Shown here in pieces: positions 1-11,548 of a DNA stretch of 64,000 bases. Origin of the DNA: Siphonodentalium dalli (taxonomy: Eukaryota > Mollusca > Scaphopoda > Gadilida > Siphonodentaliidae); contig CP136067.1 in NCBI GenBank assembly GCA_032622095.1, positions 134,915,990 to 134,979,989 on the forward strand, read 5' to 3'. The translations under genes and the position numbers were made by a program. The notes under the pieces were generated by a model, which ran no database searches, had not been told where the DNA came from, and was given only the letters and a program-made list of their open reading frames with translations. Every line of letters begins with the position of its first letter. Position 1 is the stretch's first letter.

Positions 1-1443
1 TGGTCAGGGATGTGGCTAGAGGGGGGTGTGGGGGTGTCTCACCCCCCCCAGCAGAGAGCTATATTTTCAATAGTTGGAAATTTCATACCTGCCACAACGA
101 AATTTCACACCAACAATAGGTTGAAAATGTTCTTGTAGTTTGAATATAAAACAATTTATTGGGGGAATTTATTGTTTTTCGACCAATATTTGCATATGTT
201 CCTGTTTTGGTCAAATTTTTTGACAGAAATGGACATCAGTTGGAAATTTTCCAACCTTAGGGGGGGTGACAGGTTGGAAATTTCCAACACTTGGAAAGCT
301 TGTGTCCTGGTCCCTCCCCCGTGGCCAGCTAAAAACTTCTAGTTAATTTAAGAAAACAATATTGTCATATAATTGGTCAACATTGTCATTGGAATTGTCA
401 TCAGTTGGAAAATTTCCAACCTAAGTGGGGCTGTAGGGTTTGAAATTTCCAACAGTAGGAAGGCTTGAGGCTAGTCTAGATGTTAGGATTTTGCGATTTT
501 CTTGTTCAGATTTCAAAATTTTCGCACACCGGGCCGAACCATGGTCGGCCCGGTGTGTCATTGCCCCATCCACATGGCCAATACAAAACTGCTAATTAGT
601 TTAGCAAAACAATATTTTACTACATTTGGTCAAACTTGTAGACATAAATGGTCATCAGTTGAAGAATTTTCCAACCTGAGGGGGAGCATGAGGTTTGAAA
701 TTTCCAACACTAGGAAAGCTTCAGTTGAGGCCAGTCTAGATGCTAGGATTTGCGATTTTCTTGTATATAGTTTTCAAACTTTTCTCACACCGGGCCAAAC
801 AACCATGGTCGGCCCTGTGTTTCCTGGTCTGTTGTTGGTAGCTGTGTGCATTTGTCTGGAATTAGATCACTAGTTGTTTTTTTGGGGGCAATTTTCAGGT
901 TAAAATATCTTAATGTTCTCATACTGGGAAAATAGAAGCATAGCTTATGAATATATAGGAAATTAGGCCTCAGCATGAGGTACAAGGGGGGTGCAAATGA
1001 AATTATGCAAAAAGTTGTGTTGGTGCGATTTCGACTCAAGGGGGGGGGGGGTGCAAATAATGGAATTATGCAAAAAGTTGTGTTGGTGCGATTTCGACTC
1101 AAGGGGGGGGGGGTGCAAATAATGGAATTATGCAAAAAGTTGTGTTGGTGTGATTTCGACTCAAGGGGGGGGGCTGCAGTTGGAAATTCCCAAGGTGGAC
1201 ACCCCCCCCCCCCCAGCGGAGACCCTCTAGCCACATCCCTGCCCGTGGTGTCATGGTCCCTCCCCCGTGGCCAATAAGAAACTGCAAATTAGTTAAGAAA
1301 ACAGTATATTACTACATTTGGTCAAAATTTGGACTGAAATGGTCATCAGTTGGAGAATTTCCAACCTAAGGAAGAGTATGAGGTTTGAAATTTGCAACAC
1401 AGGGAAAGCTTGAGACCAGTCTAGATGCTAGGATTTGGCGATT
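1..1443. repeat. G-rich tandem array with ATCAGTTGGAAAATTTCC units
   Basis: Four diverged units carry the phrase 'tcagttggaaaatttccaac', then 'ggtttgaaatttccaac', then 'gccagtctagatgctagg' (around 233, 401, 652 and 1344). Runs of G or C separate them. The first 60 bases and the stretch 1190-1250 are reverse-complement related (both contain the 'gatgtggctaga' motif), so the array also has inverted ends. A 33-bp hairpin at 525-557 has arms CACACCGGGCCGA and TCGGCCCGGTGTG. Open frames here follow the repeat and look non-coding. The left end is cut by the window edge. Confidence 0.7.
977..1176. repeat. Three-copy 67-bp tandem repeat
   Basis: Three near-identical units carry 'attatgcaaaaagttgtgtt' followed by 'gcgatttcgactcaagg', separated by poly-G of varying length. 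They sit inside the larger G-rich array. The low divergence suggests a recent local expansion. Confidence 0.85.
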
Positions 1444-4400
1444 TATATTTTAAACGCGGAAAAAACTTTCACAAAAAATCTATATTGGGATTCTAGTCAC
1501 ATTTCAACAAGGAATGACCAGAATTGTGGTATGTAAGTGAGGCATACCATTACCCGTGAATATTCCAAGTCATTGGAACCAAATTGTTACTTGGCTCAAA
1601 ATGGCCGCCAAAATATGGAAAATTGTAAATATGGCCCCAGCGTGCACTGCAATCGCTTACACGTTGTGGTTGGTGAATAAAATTGGCTATTCTGCCTTAT
1701 GTCCATTGAAAACTAACATGTTTGATTCACCTTGGTTAATTTTTGCTATTGTAGCCACTGACATTACCAGAAATATTGGATTTTACTTTCACAAACTTGA
1801 CATAAATATCGGCAAAAATTAACTTTTCAGGTTTGGACCATTTTTTTTTAAAGTAAACTTTAACTAACTTTGGAATGAAAGGTGTTTATTGTTTTGATCT
1901 GTTTAAAATGTGTCACACTAAGGTGATTATAGACCAAATTACTCAAGATGGCTTCCAAAATGGCTACCAACTTCGGTAAAAACATTTTTCACATATATCC
2001 GGAAAATTATTATATTGTGCCGAAAAGTTAGCAAATTGTGACTCCCTTGGTTATTATGCATGTTAGGTAATCAACTGACAACTAAATATTATATCTCGTT
2101 GTCCCAGTTCCGAAAACCTTCTTTTGTGATTCTGGCCACATTGTTTAAATGAAATGGGCAGAACTTTGAAACGGAACTAAGATGAACCATAATCTATGGT
2201 GGCTATTTTGGCTCATTATGATAAAACTTGATCAACTTGATTCAAGAGTGAGGTCTAGATGGCAGCCAGTTAGTTACTGTATGGTCATATGTGAGGTGAA
2301 TAGGTATGCATGGAGTTATTTTATGGTCATGAATGATGTGAATAGATATACAAGGACTGACTATATTATCATGAGTGGGGTGTCCATTATCATATGTATA
2401 GGTAATGGCTGTGTGGTCATGTGTGATGTGAATACGTTTACAGGGAGTGACTGTGTGTGTATGGTTGTGTGTGGATGTACGGGTAAACACGATGCGGTTG
2501 TATGGACAATGATGTGGTGTGTGGATATAACGAGATTAGCTACATGGTCATATCTGTTGTTTATGTTTATATGGAGTAACAGTGTGGTCATGGGTGGGAT
2601 GTATAGGTGTACATTGGGTGGCTGTATTGTCACAGGTGGGTGTACACGTATACATGTGTTGTCTGTTTGATCACCGGTGGGGTATATGGATAAATAGGGA
2701 GTGGTTGAATGACGATGTGTAATGTGTATAGGTGTACATGGAATGACAGTATGGTTATGTATATGCATGTTTTGGTATAGCTGGGTGGTCGTTGGCGAGC
2801 ATGTGGGTATATACTGAGTGACCTTGTCACAAGTGTGGTTATATGGCAATTGGTGAGGTGCATATGTATACCTGGAGTGACTCTATGATCATGGGGTGAT
2901 TGTATATGTATATCTTGAGTGGCTGATTGGCCATGTGTGTGCAAAATATGTACACATGGAGTGACTGTATGGCCAATGGTGAGGTCAACCGGTATACAAT
3001 GATTGAGTACGATCATGAATGTGGTGAATATGTATACATATAGAGACGATATGGTCATGGGTCAAGTGTAGGAGGTATAGCTGGTTACTGATAGATCTAT
3101 GGTCATGTGTGGTGTTCTATGGGTATACACAAATATGGCTGTGCGGTGATGGGTGAGGTGTATGTTTATAAAGCGAGCGACTATATTGTCATATATGTGG
3201 TGTTTATTAGTATATGGAGTGACTGTATGACCCTGGTGGGTTGAACATGTGCACCTTGGGTGGCTATCGCCTTTCACATTAACTCAAGAGACATCACACC
3301 AGAGAGTCCTCCTTCTTGGTGGCATTTATGCACAATGGGGGAAATGCTAAACTATTTTCCTCACAATAGTCGAAAACTGTTTATGCTAATGGGCTAGAAT
3401 AGCCACATATTATGGTCCCTCTAGTTCCGTTTCAAAGTTCTGCCCATTCATTTCTTTTCAAAAACATGGACAGAATCCCAAAAGACGTTTTCGGCACAAT
3501 TCCACACTACATACTTTAAAATTAAATAATCGTGCCTCATAATGTACTGTGACAACCAGAATATAATATTTAGTTGTCAGTCGATTAACTAACATGTTTA
3601 ATAACAAAGTGAGTCACCTTTTCGGAACAGCAGAGAATTATGTTCCGGATATATGTGAAAATCACATTTTTATCATTTTTAATTGGCATTTTGGAAGCCA
3701 TCTTGAGTAATTTGGTCATTAAACACATTTAAATAGATCAAAACAATAAACGCCTTTCGTACCAAAGATAGTTACATTTTACTTGAAAAAAATGGTTCTA
3801 ACCTGAGAAGAGATCTTTTGCCGACATTTATGTCAAGTTTGTGAGAGTAAAATCCAATATTTCTGGTAATGTCTTTGTTACAATACTAACAATTAACCAA
3901 AGTGCATCAGGTATGTTAGTATTCAATGTATAGAAGGCAGAATAGACAGTTTTATTCATTAACCACAAATTATAAGCGATTGCAGGGCACACTGGGGCAA
4001 TATCTACCATTTTCCATATTTTGGCGGCCATTTTGGTGGCCATTTTGAGCCAAAGTAACAACTTTTGTTGTTCCTATGAGTTGGAATATCCATGGGTAAT
4101 GGTATGCCTCACTTATATTCCACAGTTCTGCCCATTCCTTGTTGAAATATGACTAGAAACCCAATTGTGATTTGGGTGTGATATTTTATACCGCGTTCTG
4201 TAAAATCAAACTTTTGAGGAATCAGAAGGGACTAAGAGCCCAAGAATTGATTTTTTCATTATCCAAATGATCATTTAATATAAAAATACAAAATTAAGGT
4301 CACAATCATCAACCAGTTCCAAACAGCAGAAACTGATTTAGTAGTGAAAAGGCGTCAAATTTTATACCGCGTTCTGTAAAATCAATTTTTTGAGGGATCG

Positions 4401-4600
4401 GAAGGGGTTAGGACCCAAAGAATTTTTTATTTCATTACCTTAATAATCAGTTAATATAAAAAATACAAAATAAAGATATTATTCTCAACCAGTTCCAAAC
4501 AAATGATATAGAAGATATTAGGGAAACGCGTCATATTTTCCACTTCCGGTGGCCATTTTGGCGGCCATTTTGAATATATGAAATGTATTCCTACCTACAA
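1444..4600. mobile_element. Foldback-type element FB1
   Basis: The left arm (about 1444-2215) and right arm (about 3390-4185) are reverse complements. For example 'aaaatggccgccaaaatatgg' near 1598 reappears inverted near 4018, and 'gggcagaactttgaaacgga' near 2157 reappears inverted near 3428. The core (2240-3285) is a 42-bp minisatellite. The right arm runs on to about 4600 and contains a duplicated block starting 'tataccgcgttctgtaaaat' (4188 and 4361). The left arm is cut short where it meets the G-rich array. No transposase is visible. FB2 at 23.8-29.4 kb is the same family with the same arms and core, so this is a repeated mobile structure rather than a chance palindrome. Confidence 0.75.
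2240..3285. repeat. 42-bp minisatellite core of FB1
   Basis: Diverged units of about 42 bp follow the pattern 'atggtcatgtgtgaggtgaa' then 'taggtatacatggagtgact'. The period is a multiple of three, so long open frames appear on both strands (162 and 142 codons), with 14-residue periodicity such as MVICEVNRYAWSYF. Openness on both strands and the lack of any known domain argue that these are not genes. Confidence 0.8.
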
Positions 4601-5195
4601 ATAAGGAGTACTCAATTATCAATATAATGACATATCGCACGACGTAATACCTCATAAACTCTCTGAGTGATTTTGAATTACAATTTACCAGGTCAGATAT
4701 TCAATTTTGGCGGCCATCTTTGATTCAATGGCCTCAAAACATGTGAACAATGACTACCTATATACATCCATGTGCTCTTGGAATGCTATAGAAAACTGCC
4801 TTGGTCTATGTTCTCGTGGAAAATTGTGGAAACAACGGTATTGTTCATAGTTTAATTACGTTATGCATGCGTATGTTCACACACTGTACTTTTTCAGATA
4901 TATCTTCAAAATAAATAAAAAATCATATCATCGGTGTCACTTTCAGAAAAGTATCGAGTCAGGTCCCCATGTGACGATATCGACGCATACACTAATTATA
5001 TACAGTTCGAATTAAACTGAGTTTGAAAAGATACATATAGTTGTAGTAGGCCTATTGATTTTCACAGAGATATTTCCCCTACCCCAATAAGGATTTATCG
5101 CAAAAAATCACAGTAGTTAGTTGACAGTCGCTACAAGAAAACTAAGATGCATGCATCAGGTCGGCCGTGAACTATCTACCATAGAATTGTTGTAG
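4601..5195. other. Intergenic, no gene seen
   Basis: Mixed unique-looking DNA with scattered 'tggcggccat' motifs that echo the foldback arms up to about 4720. No convincing exon, RNA gene or long repeat was seen in the remainder. Confidence 0.4.
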
Positions 5196-5638
5196 CTATC
5201 GATTATACATTTTGGAACACCTGTCTGTATGTATGTGTGTATGCATGAATGCATGAGTGTATGTGTTATAGACTCTAACACTGCTCGACTGATCCGACTC
5301 GGTTGATTGATTGATTGATTGATTGGGGTTTATTGTCGCTTTAGCCGACTCGGATTTGGTATTTAACGTGTCAACTTGACCTCGCTCATAGGCATGTTTC
5401 TGGACCTTGACCGATCCGACTAAAAATTTGCGTGTAGGACTACTTCGATCCCGGGAGCAATATGGACAGGTCCAATTTCACGTGGGACCATGTTCTCGAA
5501 CGTGCTGATGTAGGCATGTTTCTGGACTAATTGAACAATAGTTTGGCCAGACGCTGTATATACTGGGTACTGTCCAGATGGAGGCGATCACCAAAAAAAA
5601 TCCCTAAATAGCCCGAACGAAGTCGAGTACATCAGCTA
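5196..5638 (+). mobile_element. Decayed Helitron-like element
   Basis: Starts near 'tcgattatacattttggaac' with a following 'ctgtctgtatg' tract. It ends in 'cccgaacgaagtcgag' plus 'tacatcag' and CTAG followed by T. A weak hairpin a few bases before a CTRR end and the 'atattttgga..tgtctgt' opening are the features used for Helitron-like calls. A (TTGA)n tract lies in the middle. Degenerate; the 5' boundary is uncertain. Confidence 0.4.
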
Positions 5639-6137
5639 GTTTAATATATATTTTGGACATTTGTCTGTCTGTTTGTCTGTTAGCTATGGCCGGGAAAACT
5701 GCCGGACAGATTGGACGAAATTTGATACCTAGGGGAAATTATTTCCAGGGAGTATTTTGGACGGGTCAAATCTTGATCCCGACCTGACTTTGACATTCAA
5801 AAAGATCAATTCAAGGTCAAATCTGGTAAAACGGAAGTATTTCAACGAAATATAATACCTACTGTTACTTTTGTCCCAGGAGTGTTTCGGTGGGTCAAAT
5901 TATGACCCTGACCTGATCTTGACATTCAAAATTGTCAATTCAAGGTCAAATCGGGTAAAGCCGGGCGGATTTCGACGGGTACTTTTGTCGTGACTTTTGT
6001 CCGGGGAGTGTTTGGGACGGGTCAAATCGTGACCCGACATGACGTTCACCTTTACAATGGTCAATTCAAGGTTAAATCGCGCAATTCTCCGAAAATCAGA
6101 GGGGAACATCCCGGACGAAGTAGGGTCCACCAGCTAC
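5639..6137 (+). mobile_element. Helitron-like element, degenerate
   Basis: Opens 'ttaatatatattttggacat' plus 'ttgtctgtctg', directly after the CTAG of the preceding copy. It contains repeated 'gaccttgacattcaa' and 'ttcaaggtcaaatc' phrases and closes with the hairpin CCCGGACGAAGTAGGG followed by 'tccaccagcta'. The same phrases occur inverted at 31229-32516, which places it in that family. Confidence 0.5.
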
Positions 6138-7130
6138 TATTATATATTTCTAGATTTAGTTACAAACTAAATACCTGTATATTGTACAAAGAAATGTTTG
6201 ACAAATATATCTGTATCAATATTACCATGCGGGTCATTAAAATAGATACGACGAAACAAATTTTGAAGGGTGCATGGTATCAGGTAAATTTTTATATTTC
6301 AAATGATGACAGGAATGCGGAAAAGTTGAAGTACCTACGTAATACTGGCTATCCGAATGAAGAGATATACATGTATATAAAAACCAAAATAGAAGATGAC
6401 TGCTGGCGACAATGTTTTCCAAAAAAATTCAAAGCATTCGATAGCTCCCATCTAGTTGTCAGCCCGAAGATCAATATAAAGTGTGGTGACTATCAGATGA
6501 GGGATATGTCTGTACAGTTGCTAAACAATTCAGTCACGCAAAAGAGGATCAAACAGTAAGATACCAAATTTCTGCCTGTGGTAATGTTTTTTAACGAAAT
6601 TCGGGAAAATTAGATTACTCTCACCCTGGTTATCCAGAAGATCATTGTGGAATCTGGTGACGATCGGACAAGGGGTGTCGTCTGTAGGATCAACCAAATT
6701 ATTTAGCCATAAAAATAGTAAAATTGAAGATCACCGCTGGCAGTGATGTCTTCACAAGGACAGCTTGAGAACAAAACATGGCTCACATCTAGCGGTGACC
6801 CAAACTATCCACATGAGAAAAAGTTCTCCAATAAAAGCTGGCTGCAGGGTGCGCCAATTGATTTAAATTCGAAATTTAACAGGGTGTACTGCTTGTGGCC
6901 ATGTTTTCCCCGCAAATTTGATAGACTGATGGACAAAAGCACTGAATCCGTTGAATCAATATACATGTATACATGGATTAATTTATATGCATTGTTATAC
7001 ACAGTACTGGTATATAAAGGTACTGAAAATAACAATATTACTAGTTTACACAAAATAAACCATATATCATGGCTATGGATTCTAATATCCGAATATGACA
7101 GCTGAGAACTTGGTGTGAATTGAAGAGTGG
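6138..7130. repeat. Diverged dispersed repeat with spurious 189-codon frame
   Basis: An open frame of 189 codons (5990-6559, plus strand) begins in the Helitron-like end. It continues through a segment repeated in diverged form at about 6590-6830 and 7450-7680 (shared phrases 'cgctggcgac', 'gatcaatat', 'ggtgatgatcgg'). I recognise no protein domain. The repeated, frame-breaking copies suggest noncoding repeat DNA. No exon or RNA gene is visible elsewhere in the stretch. Confidence 0.45.
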
Positions 7131-7677
7131 TGGTGTCTCAAGCATATCTAACCCTCCACGTTAGTAACATGTCATAAGTATAATCTAGCTTGAGGACAGA
7201 AGTTATCCATAAAACCCCCCTTAATTCAACCAGGTCCTCGCGCGATGTATGGTCGATCACATGATGATCTAGGGGGGGTTAGAATTGTTGTATAAAAACA
7301 GCACTGTATGTAAATATAAAATAAAATAGTGCTACATCTTATTACAGATTATTGCCATATATAATCAGTGACTATACAGACAGTCTGACAAAATAAAGTT
7401 TCAGTGACACTCTATCCGAAGAGGGGAATAATTCCATCTGTTACAGTCAATGGAGCAATTATGAATCTGGAAAGGTGAAATTTCTAAGTAATACTAGATA
7501 TCGACATGACGCGATAACATATAACGTAAATGCAATATGGCCGCTGGCGACCATTTTTTCCTATAAAATTAAAAACATATTTGATATCTCTCATCTGATA
7601 GATCAATATCAAGATAAATATGAAGTTTGGTGATGATCGGATGAGTGAAGTGGACTGTGCTAAACGGTTTAGTAATG

Positions 7678-7975
7678 CTTAAAAAGATTTTTACCTTAAT
7701 ATTTTTATGTTCACTTTATAAACTTCACTGAGTCATCTTTGTCATGTATTGAGTTTGATATCTTTTGTTAACAGTTTATAAATCATGTATGTCTCATGTT
7801 TGTTATTTTAATTTATGTGTTTATTATCATTAAATAAAGTTGCATTCCTTAAAAAGATTCTTACCTCAATGTTTTTATGTTCACTTTATAAACTCCACTG
7901 AGTCATCTTTGTCATGTATTGAATTTGATATCTTTTGTTAAAAGTTTATAAATTATGTATGTCTCGTGTTCGTTA
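7678..7975 (+). repeat. 126-bp direct repeat pair
   Basis: Blocks 7678-7803 and 7848-7975 are nearly identical ('cttaaaaagattcttacctc' through 'gtatgtctcgtgtt') and are separated by about 45 bp. The flanks (7131-7677 and 7976-8600) hold no gene I can support. Confidence 0.85.
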
Positions 7976-8599
7976 TTATATTATATACACTTTATAGTGT
8001 GTTTCAGAACGAAAACAAAATGAATAAAATCAACAAATTTGTAAATTTAAAAACAATTCAAACGTTGTTGTATTCCATGTCCCAGCCCGGACATATACAT
8101 CAAATATTCATTGAGAAACAACGGACCAAACGCCATATAACACCCCGTATACATCTTTTATTTCGAGTTGGCCTTTTATTCCGAGTTGGCACGCGTCGAT
8201 TGGGGCGAGTTAGCCCTGGGGCGAGTACGCCGATTCCGACACCTTTTCTATTTGCAGCAGGTATACGTTTACGCTGGTTTACGCGTAATTTAATTTACAA
8301 AGTTCCCCAATTGGTATCGTAAATAGAGCGACCTTATTTGACAGAGAATGCCTCTGTTATTGATTATAAAGTTGCTATACATTAAAAACGACAATTCACA
8401 TGCTCGTTCAAGCGCAGTAGTCTATTTTCCCCATGTTAAAGGACATCCACAAATACTAAATAACGCTAACCTACTGCGAATGTTTTACACGACAACTGTT
8501 AACATATTTGGGCTGAATTCATCTGACGCGGTATTATTCCTCAAAATAAACAACAAAACCATCGTTACTTGGAAATGTAGTTTGGGCTAACATTTACAT

Positions 8600-9041
8600 A
8601 AATCCTCCACATCATTATTCCGACACACACGTCAGATGAAAAACACACATGAAGTAACCGGCCAAATTGGCCGAAATAAAATGAAAAAGTGCACACGCCC
8701 CAGTGGCAAACAAGCAGAAAAATGTGTGAAATACATCCACCTATCGGAAAAACATAGCCGGCAAAAATCCGCACAGGGGGAGGGTGACCATACCTGGTAA
8801 CTGCGTACTAGGTAGATATTCTTGTTTGTTGTGTAGGTGAGACTAGACGTGGATAATACCCAAGATGAGTATTATCTTAGTTTAGTGATGTTACCAATCA
8901 ATTGACCTACAAGCTTTTTGTCAATAAAACCAACAAACTCCACAATTCTAAGCAAAATTGTCATGTCTCGAAACAGCAACACCGTTGAAAAATTCAGGCA
9001 AAAAATATATGTTAAGTTTTTATAATAATTAGTTATAGTCA
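8600..9041. other. No feature recognised
   Basis: Unique-looking, moderately AT-rich DNA. Short open frames have no recognisable domains. Confidence 0.4.
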
Positions 9042-10985
9042 ATGTAACATATAGTCCAAGTCTTCTCGTACTAAAACCAGCTAAGATATTTTTTTTTCAC
9101 AGGACATTTCGTCTCACCTTATTAAAGACGTTGTCATGTCATTTGCCACATTTCCCCACATTGTACTGACCGAGCAGAGAGGGAATTTCTTTTAAACCAA
9201 CTTTTTCGAACTCGTCCCAACAAATTTCGGCTCAAAAAGTTCGGCCCAGGTGGCCGTTTATGAATATGGGACACTGCAATATTTTCCGAAATTTTCCCGA
9301 CCGACCAGAGCGAAAACTTAAATTCGACCCACTTTTTTTCAGCCCAAATTTTTTTACCGAGGTTGCCGTTTATGTCCCGAACTTAAATTTCTATTTATTT
9401 TCGGATTTTGACTATTTTCGAGGATTTTTTGAACTTTTGACCTGGACTTTTTTTTCACCCAAAATTTCATCTCGCCTTATATTACTAAAGATATTGGGAT
9501 GGAGATGCTGGTATTTAAATACCAGCATCTCCATCCCAATATCTTAGCTGGTTTTAGTACGAGAAGACTTGGACTATGTAACATACAGTCCACCGAACAA
9601 TTAGGCGTTGTACAGCAGCGCGAATTCCGTTACTTATTCCTTATTACTTATTCGAAAAATTTGGGGAAATTGTGGGAAATGACCATGGCAACGTCTTTAG
9701 TAATATAAGGCGAGATGAAATTTTGGGTGAAAAAAAAGTCCAGGTCAAAAGTTCAAAAAATCCTCGAAAATAGTCAAAATCCGAAAATAAATAGAAATTG
9801 AAGTTCGGGACATAAACGGCAACCTCGGTAAAAAAAATTTGGGCTGAAAAAAAGTGGGTCGAATTTAAGTTTTCGCTCTGGTCGGTCGGGAAAATTTCGG
9901 AAAATATTGCAGTGTCCCATATTCATAAACGGCCACCTGGGCCGAACTTTTTGAGCCGAAATTTGTTGGGACGAGTTCGAAAAAGTTGGTTTAAAAGAAA
10001 TTCCCTCTCTGCTCGGTCAGTACAATGTGGGGAAATGTGGCAAATGACCATGACAACGTCTTTAATAAGGTGAGACGAAATGTCCTGTGAAAAAAAAAAT
10101 CCGGGTCAAAAGTTCAATAATGCCTCGAAAATAGGCCAAGTCCGAAAATAAACGGAAATTGTCCGAAAAACATTCGGGGACATAAATGGCCACCTCGGAC
10201 AAAATTTTGGTGGAAATTTTTTTGGGTAAAGTTCAAATAAGTAGGTCGAATTTCTGATTTCGCTCTGCTCGGTTGGGAAAATTTCGGAAATTGTGGCAAA
10301 GTGTCCCATATTTATAAACTGCCAGCTGGGCCGAACTTTTTCGGGTCGAGTAAAAAATAGTGGGTCTAATAGAAATTCCCGCTCAGCTCGGTCAGGACAA
10401 TTTGGGAAAATGTGGCAAATGACCATGACAACGTCTTTAGTAAGGTGAGATCAAATGTTTGGTGAAAAAAATCCGGGTCATAAGTTCAAAAATGACTCGA
10501 AAATAGGTAAAGTCAGAAAATAAACAGAAATTGTCCGAAACAATTTCGGGGTCATAAACGGCCCCCTCGGCAAACAAATTTAGGCCGAAAAACATTTGGG
10601 TCGAGTCCAAAAAAGTGGGTCGAATTTCAGTTTTCGCTCTGCTCGGTCGGGAAAATTTCAGAAAATGTGGCAAAGTGTCTCATATTCATAAACGGCACCA
10701 GGGTCGAAAATTTTGACCCGGATTTTTTTTTTAACAGGAAATTTCGTCTCTCACCTTATTAAAGAGGTTGCCATGGTCATTTGCATCATTTTCTTAAATG
10801 TTTTTAACCGGACAGAGCGGGAATTTCTATTAGACCCACTTTTTCGGACTCTACCCAAACAAATTTCGGCTCAAAAAGTTCGGCCCAGATGGCCGTTCGT
10901 GAATATGGGACACTTTGCCACATTTTCCGAAATTTTCCCGACCGAGCAGAGCGAAAACTGAAATTCGACCCACTTTTTTTGCCTA
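9042..10985. repeat. Inverted and tandem array of a 375-bp unit
   Basis: Units contain 'ttttcgctctgctcggtcgg', 'gaaaatttcggaaaatgtgg', 'cccatattcataaacggcca' and 'gaccatgacaacgtctttag'. Copies run minus at 9094-9480, plus at 9700-10075, 10076-10440 and 10441-10700, and minus again at 10705-10980. The first two form a roughly 390-bp inverted repeat around a 210-bp spacer. Each unit itself looks like two diverged halves of about 130-180 bp, each with a 'ctcggtc' box. No coding capacity is evident. Confidence 0.8.
9488..9545. repeat. 58-bp perfect palindrome
   Basis: Perfect inverted repeat with 29-bp arms and no loop, centred at 9516/9517 (GGTATTT|AAATACC). It lies in the spacer of the larger inverted repeat. 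The bases on its right ('agctggttttagtacgagaa') are the reverse complement of 9059-9080, so several inversions are superimposed here. Confidence 0.95.
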
Positions 10986-11290
10986 GATGAAGGCATAGAC
11001 ATTATTAATATTGTAACAATAGCTAAAGTTCCGTGAAAATCCATCATATAAAGTGACGAACATATAGCTTCGTGGGAACAGGTCAGTTCGTGGGAACAGG
11101 TACGTAACTTCGTTACACAAGTCAGTCACTTATAGACAACAGCGTGTATAATCACGTGACATGTGACGTTAGAGTTGCAACCACCCGCGCACGTAACCAG
11201 GACGGACATGACACCAACCATACTAGTATCAAGACTACCACACACGCACAATGCAATTATCACCAGAAGCGGAATTTGTCTCTAATGTCT

Positions 11291-11527
11291 TTAACCCTTT
11301 GAGTGCCAGGTCCGATTTTTGTATCAATCCATATACCCTGTGCCAATGCATTCTCTTATATATGCGAGTCGACCATAGGTCGCCTCGCATATATAAGAGA
11401 ATGCATTGGCATACCAATTGTTTTGTTGTTTTTTTTACAATTTTAATATATTTTATTATATTCTTTAACAGACTTATTGTGTAGGTTTAGGGCTGATTAG
11501 ATCGGCCCCTGGCACTCAAAGGGTTAA
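11291..11527. mobile_element. piggyBac-type MITE, family B, copy 1
   Basis: Flanked by TTAA (11291-11294 and 11524-11527) with terminal inverted repeats CCCTTTGAGTGCCAGG / CCTGGCACTCAAAGGG. TTAA target duplication plus CCC-starting termini is the piggyBac signature. It contains one 69-bp hairpin (11342-11410). It lies just upstream of the LINE ORF1. If one TTAA copy and the element are removed, the short reading frame starting at 11251 runs across the junction, so it probably inserted into the LINE. The other copy is at 63361-63604. Confidence 0.85.
11342..11410. repeat. 69-bp hairpin module (in B1)
   Basis: Outer arms of 27 bp start GCCAATGCATTCTC and end TATATGCGAG. The inner part TCGACCATAGGTCGC can pair CGACC with GGTCG around ATA. 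All hairpin modules in the window share this plan. Confidence 0.95.
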
Positions 11528-11548
11528 TGCTATTTTTTTTCAGAACAA

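Noticed and set aside
2182..3277. Long open frames on both strands (up to 162 codons)
   Set aside because: They come from a 42-bp minisatellite whose period is a multiple of three. Both strands are open and there is no domain.
5990..6559. 189-codon frame
   Set aside because: It starts in a Helitron-like end and continues in a repeat whose other copies are not open.
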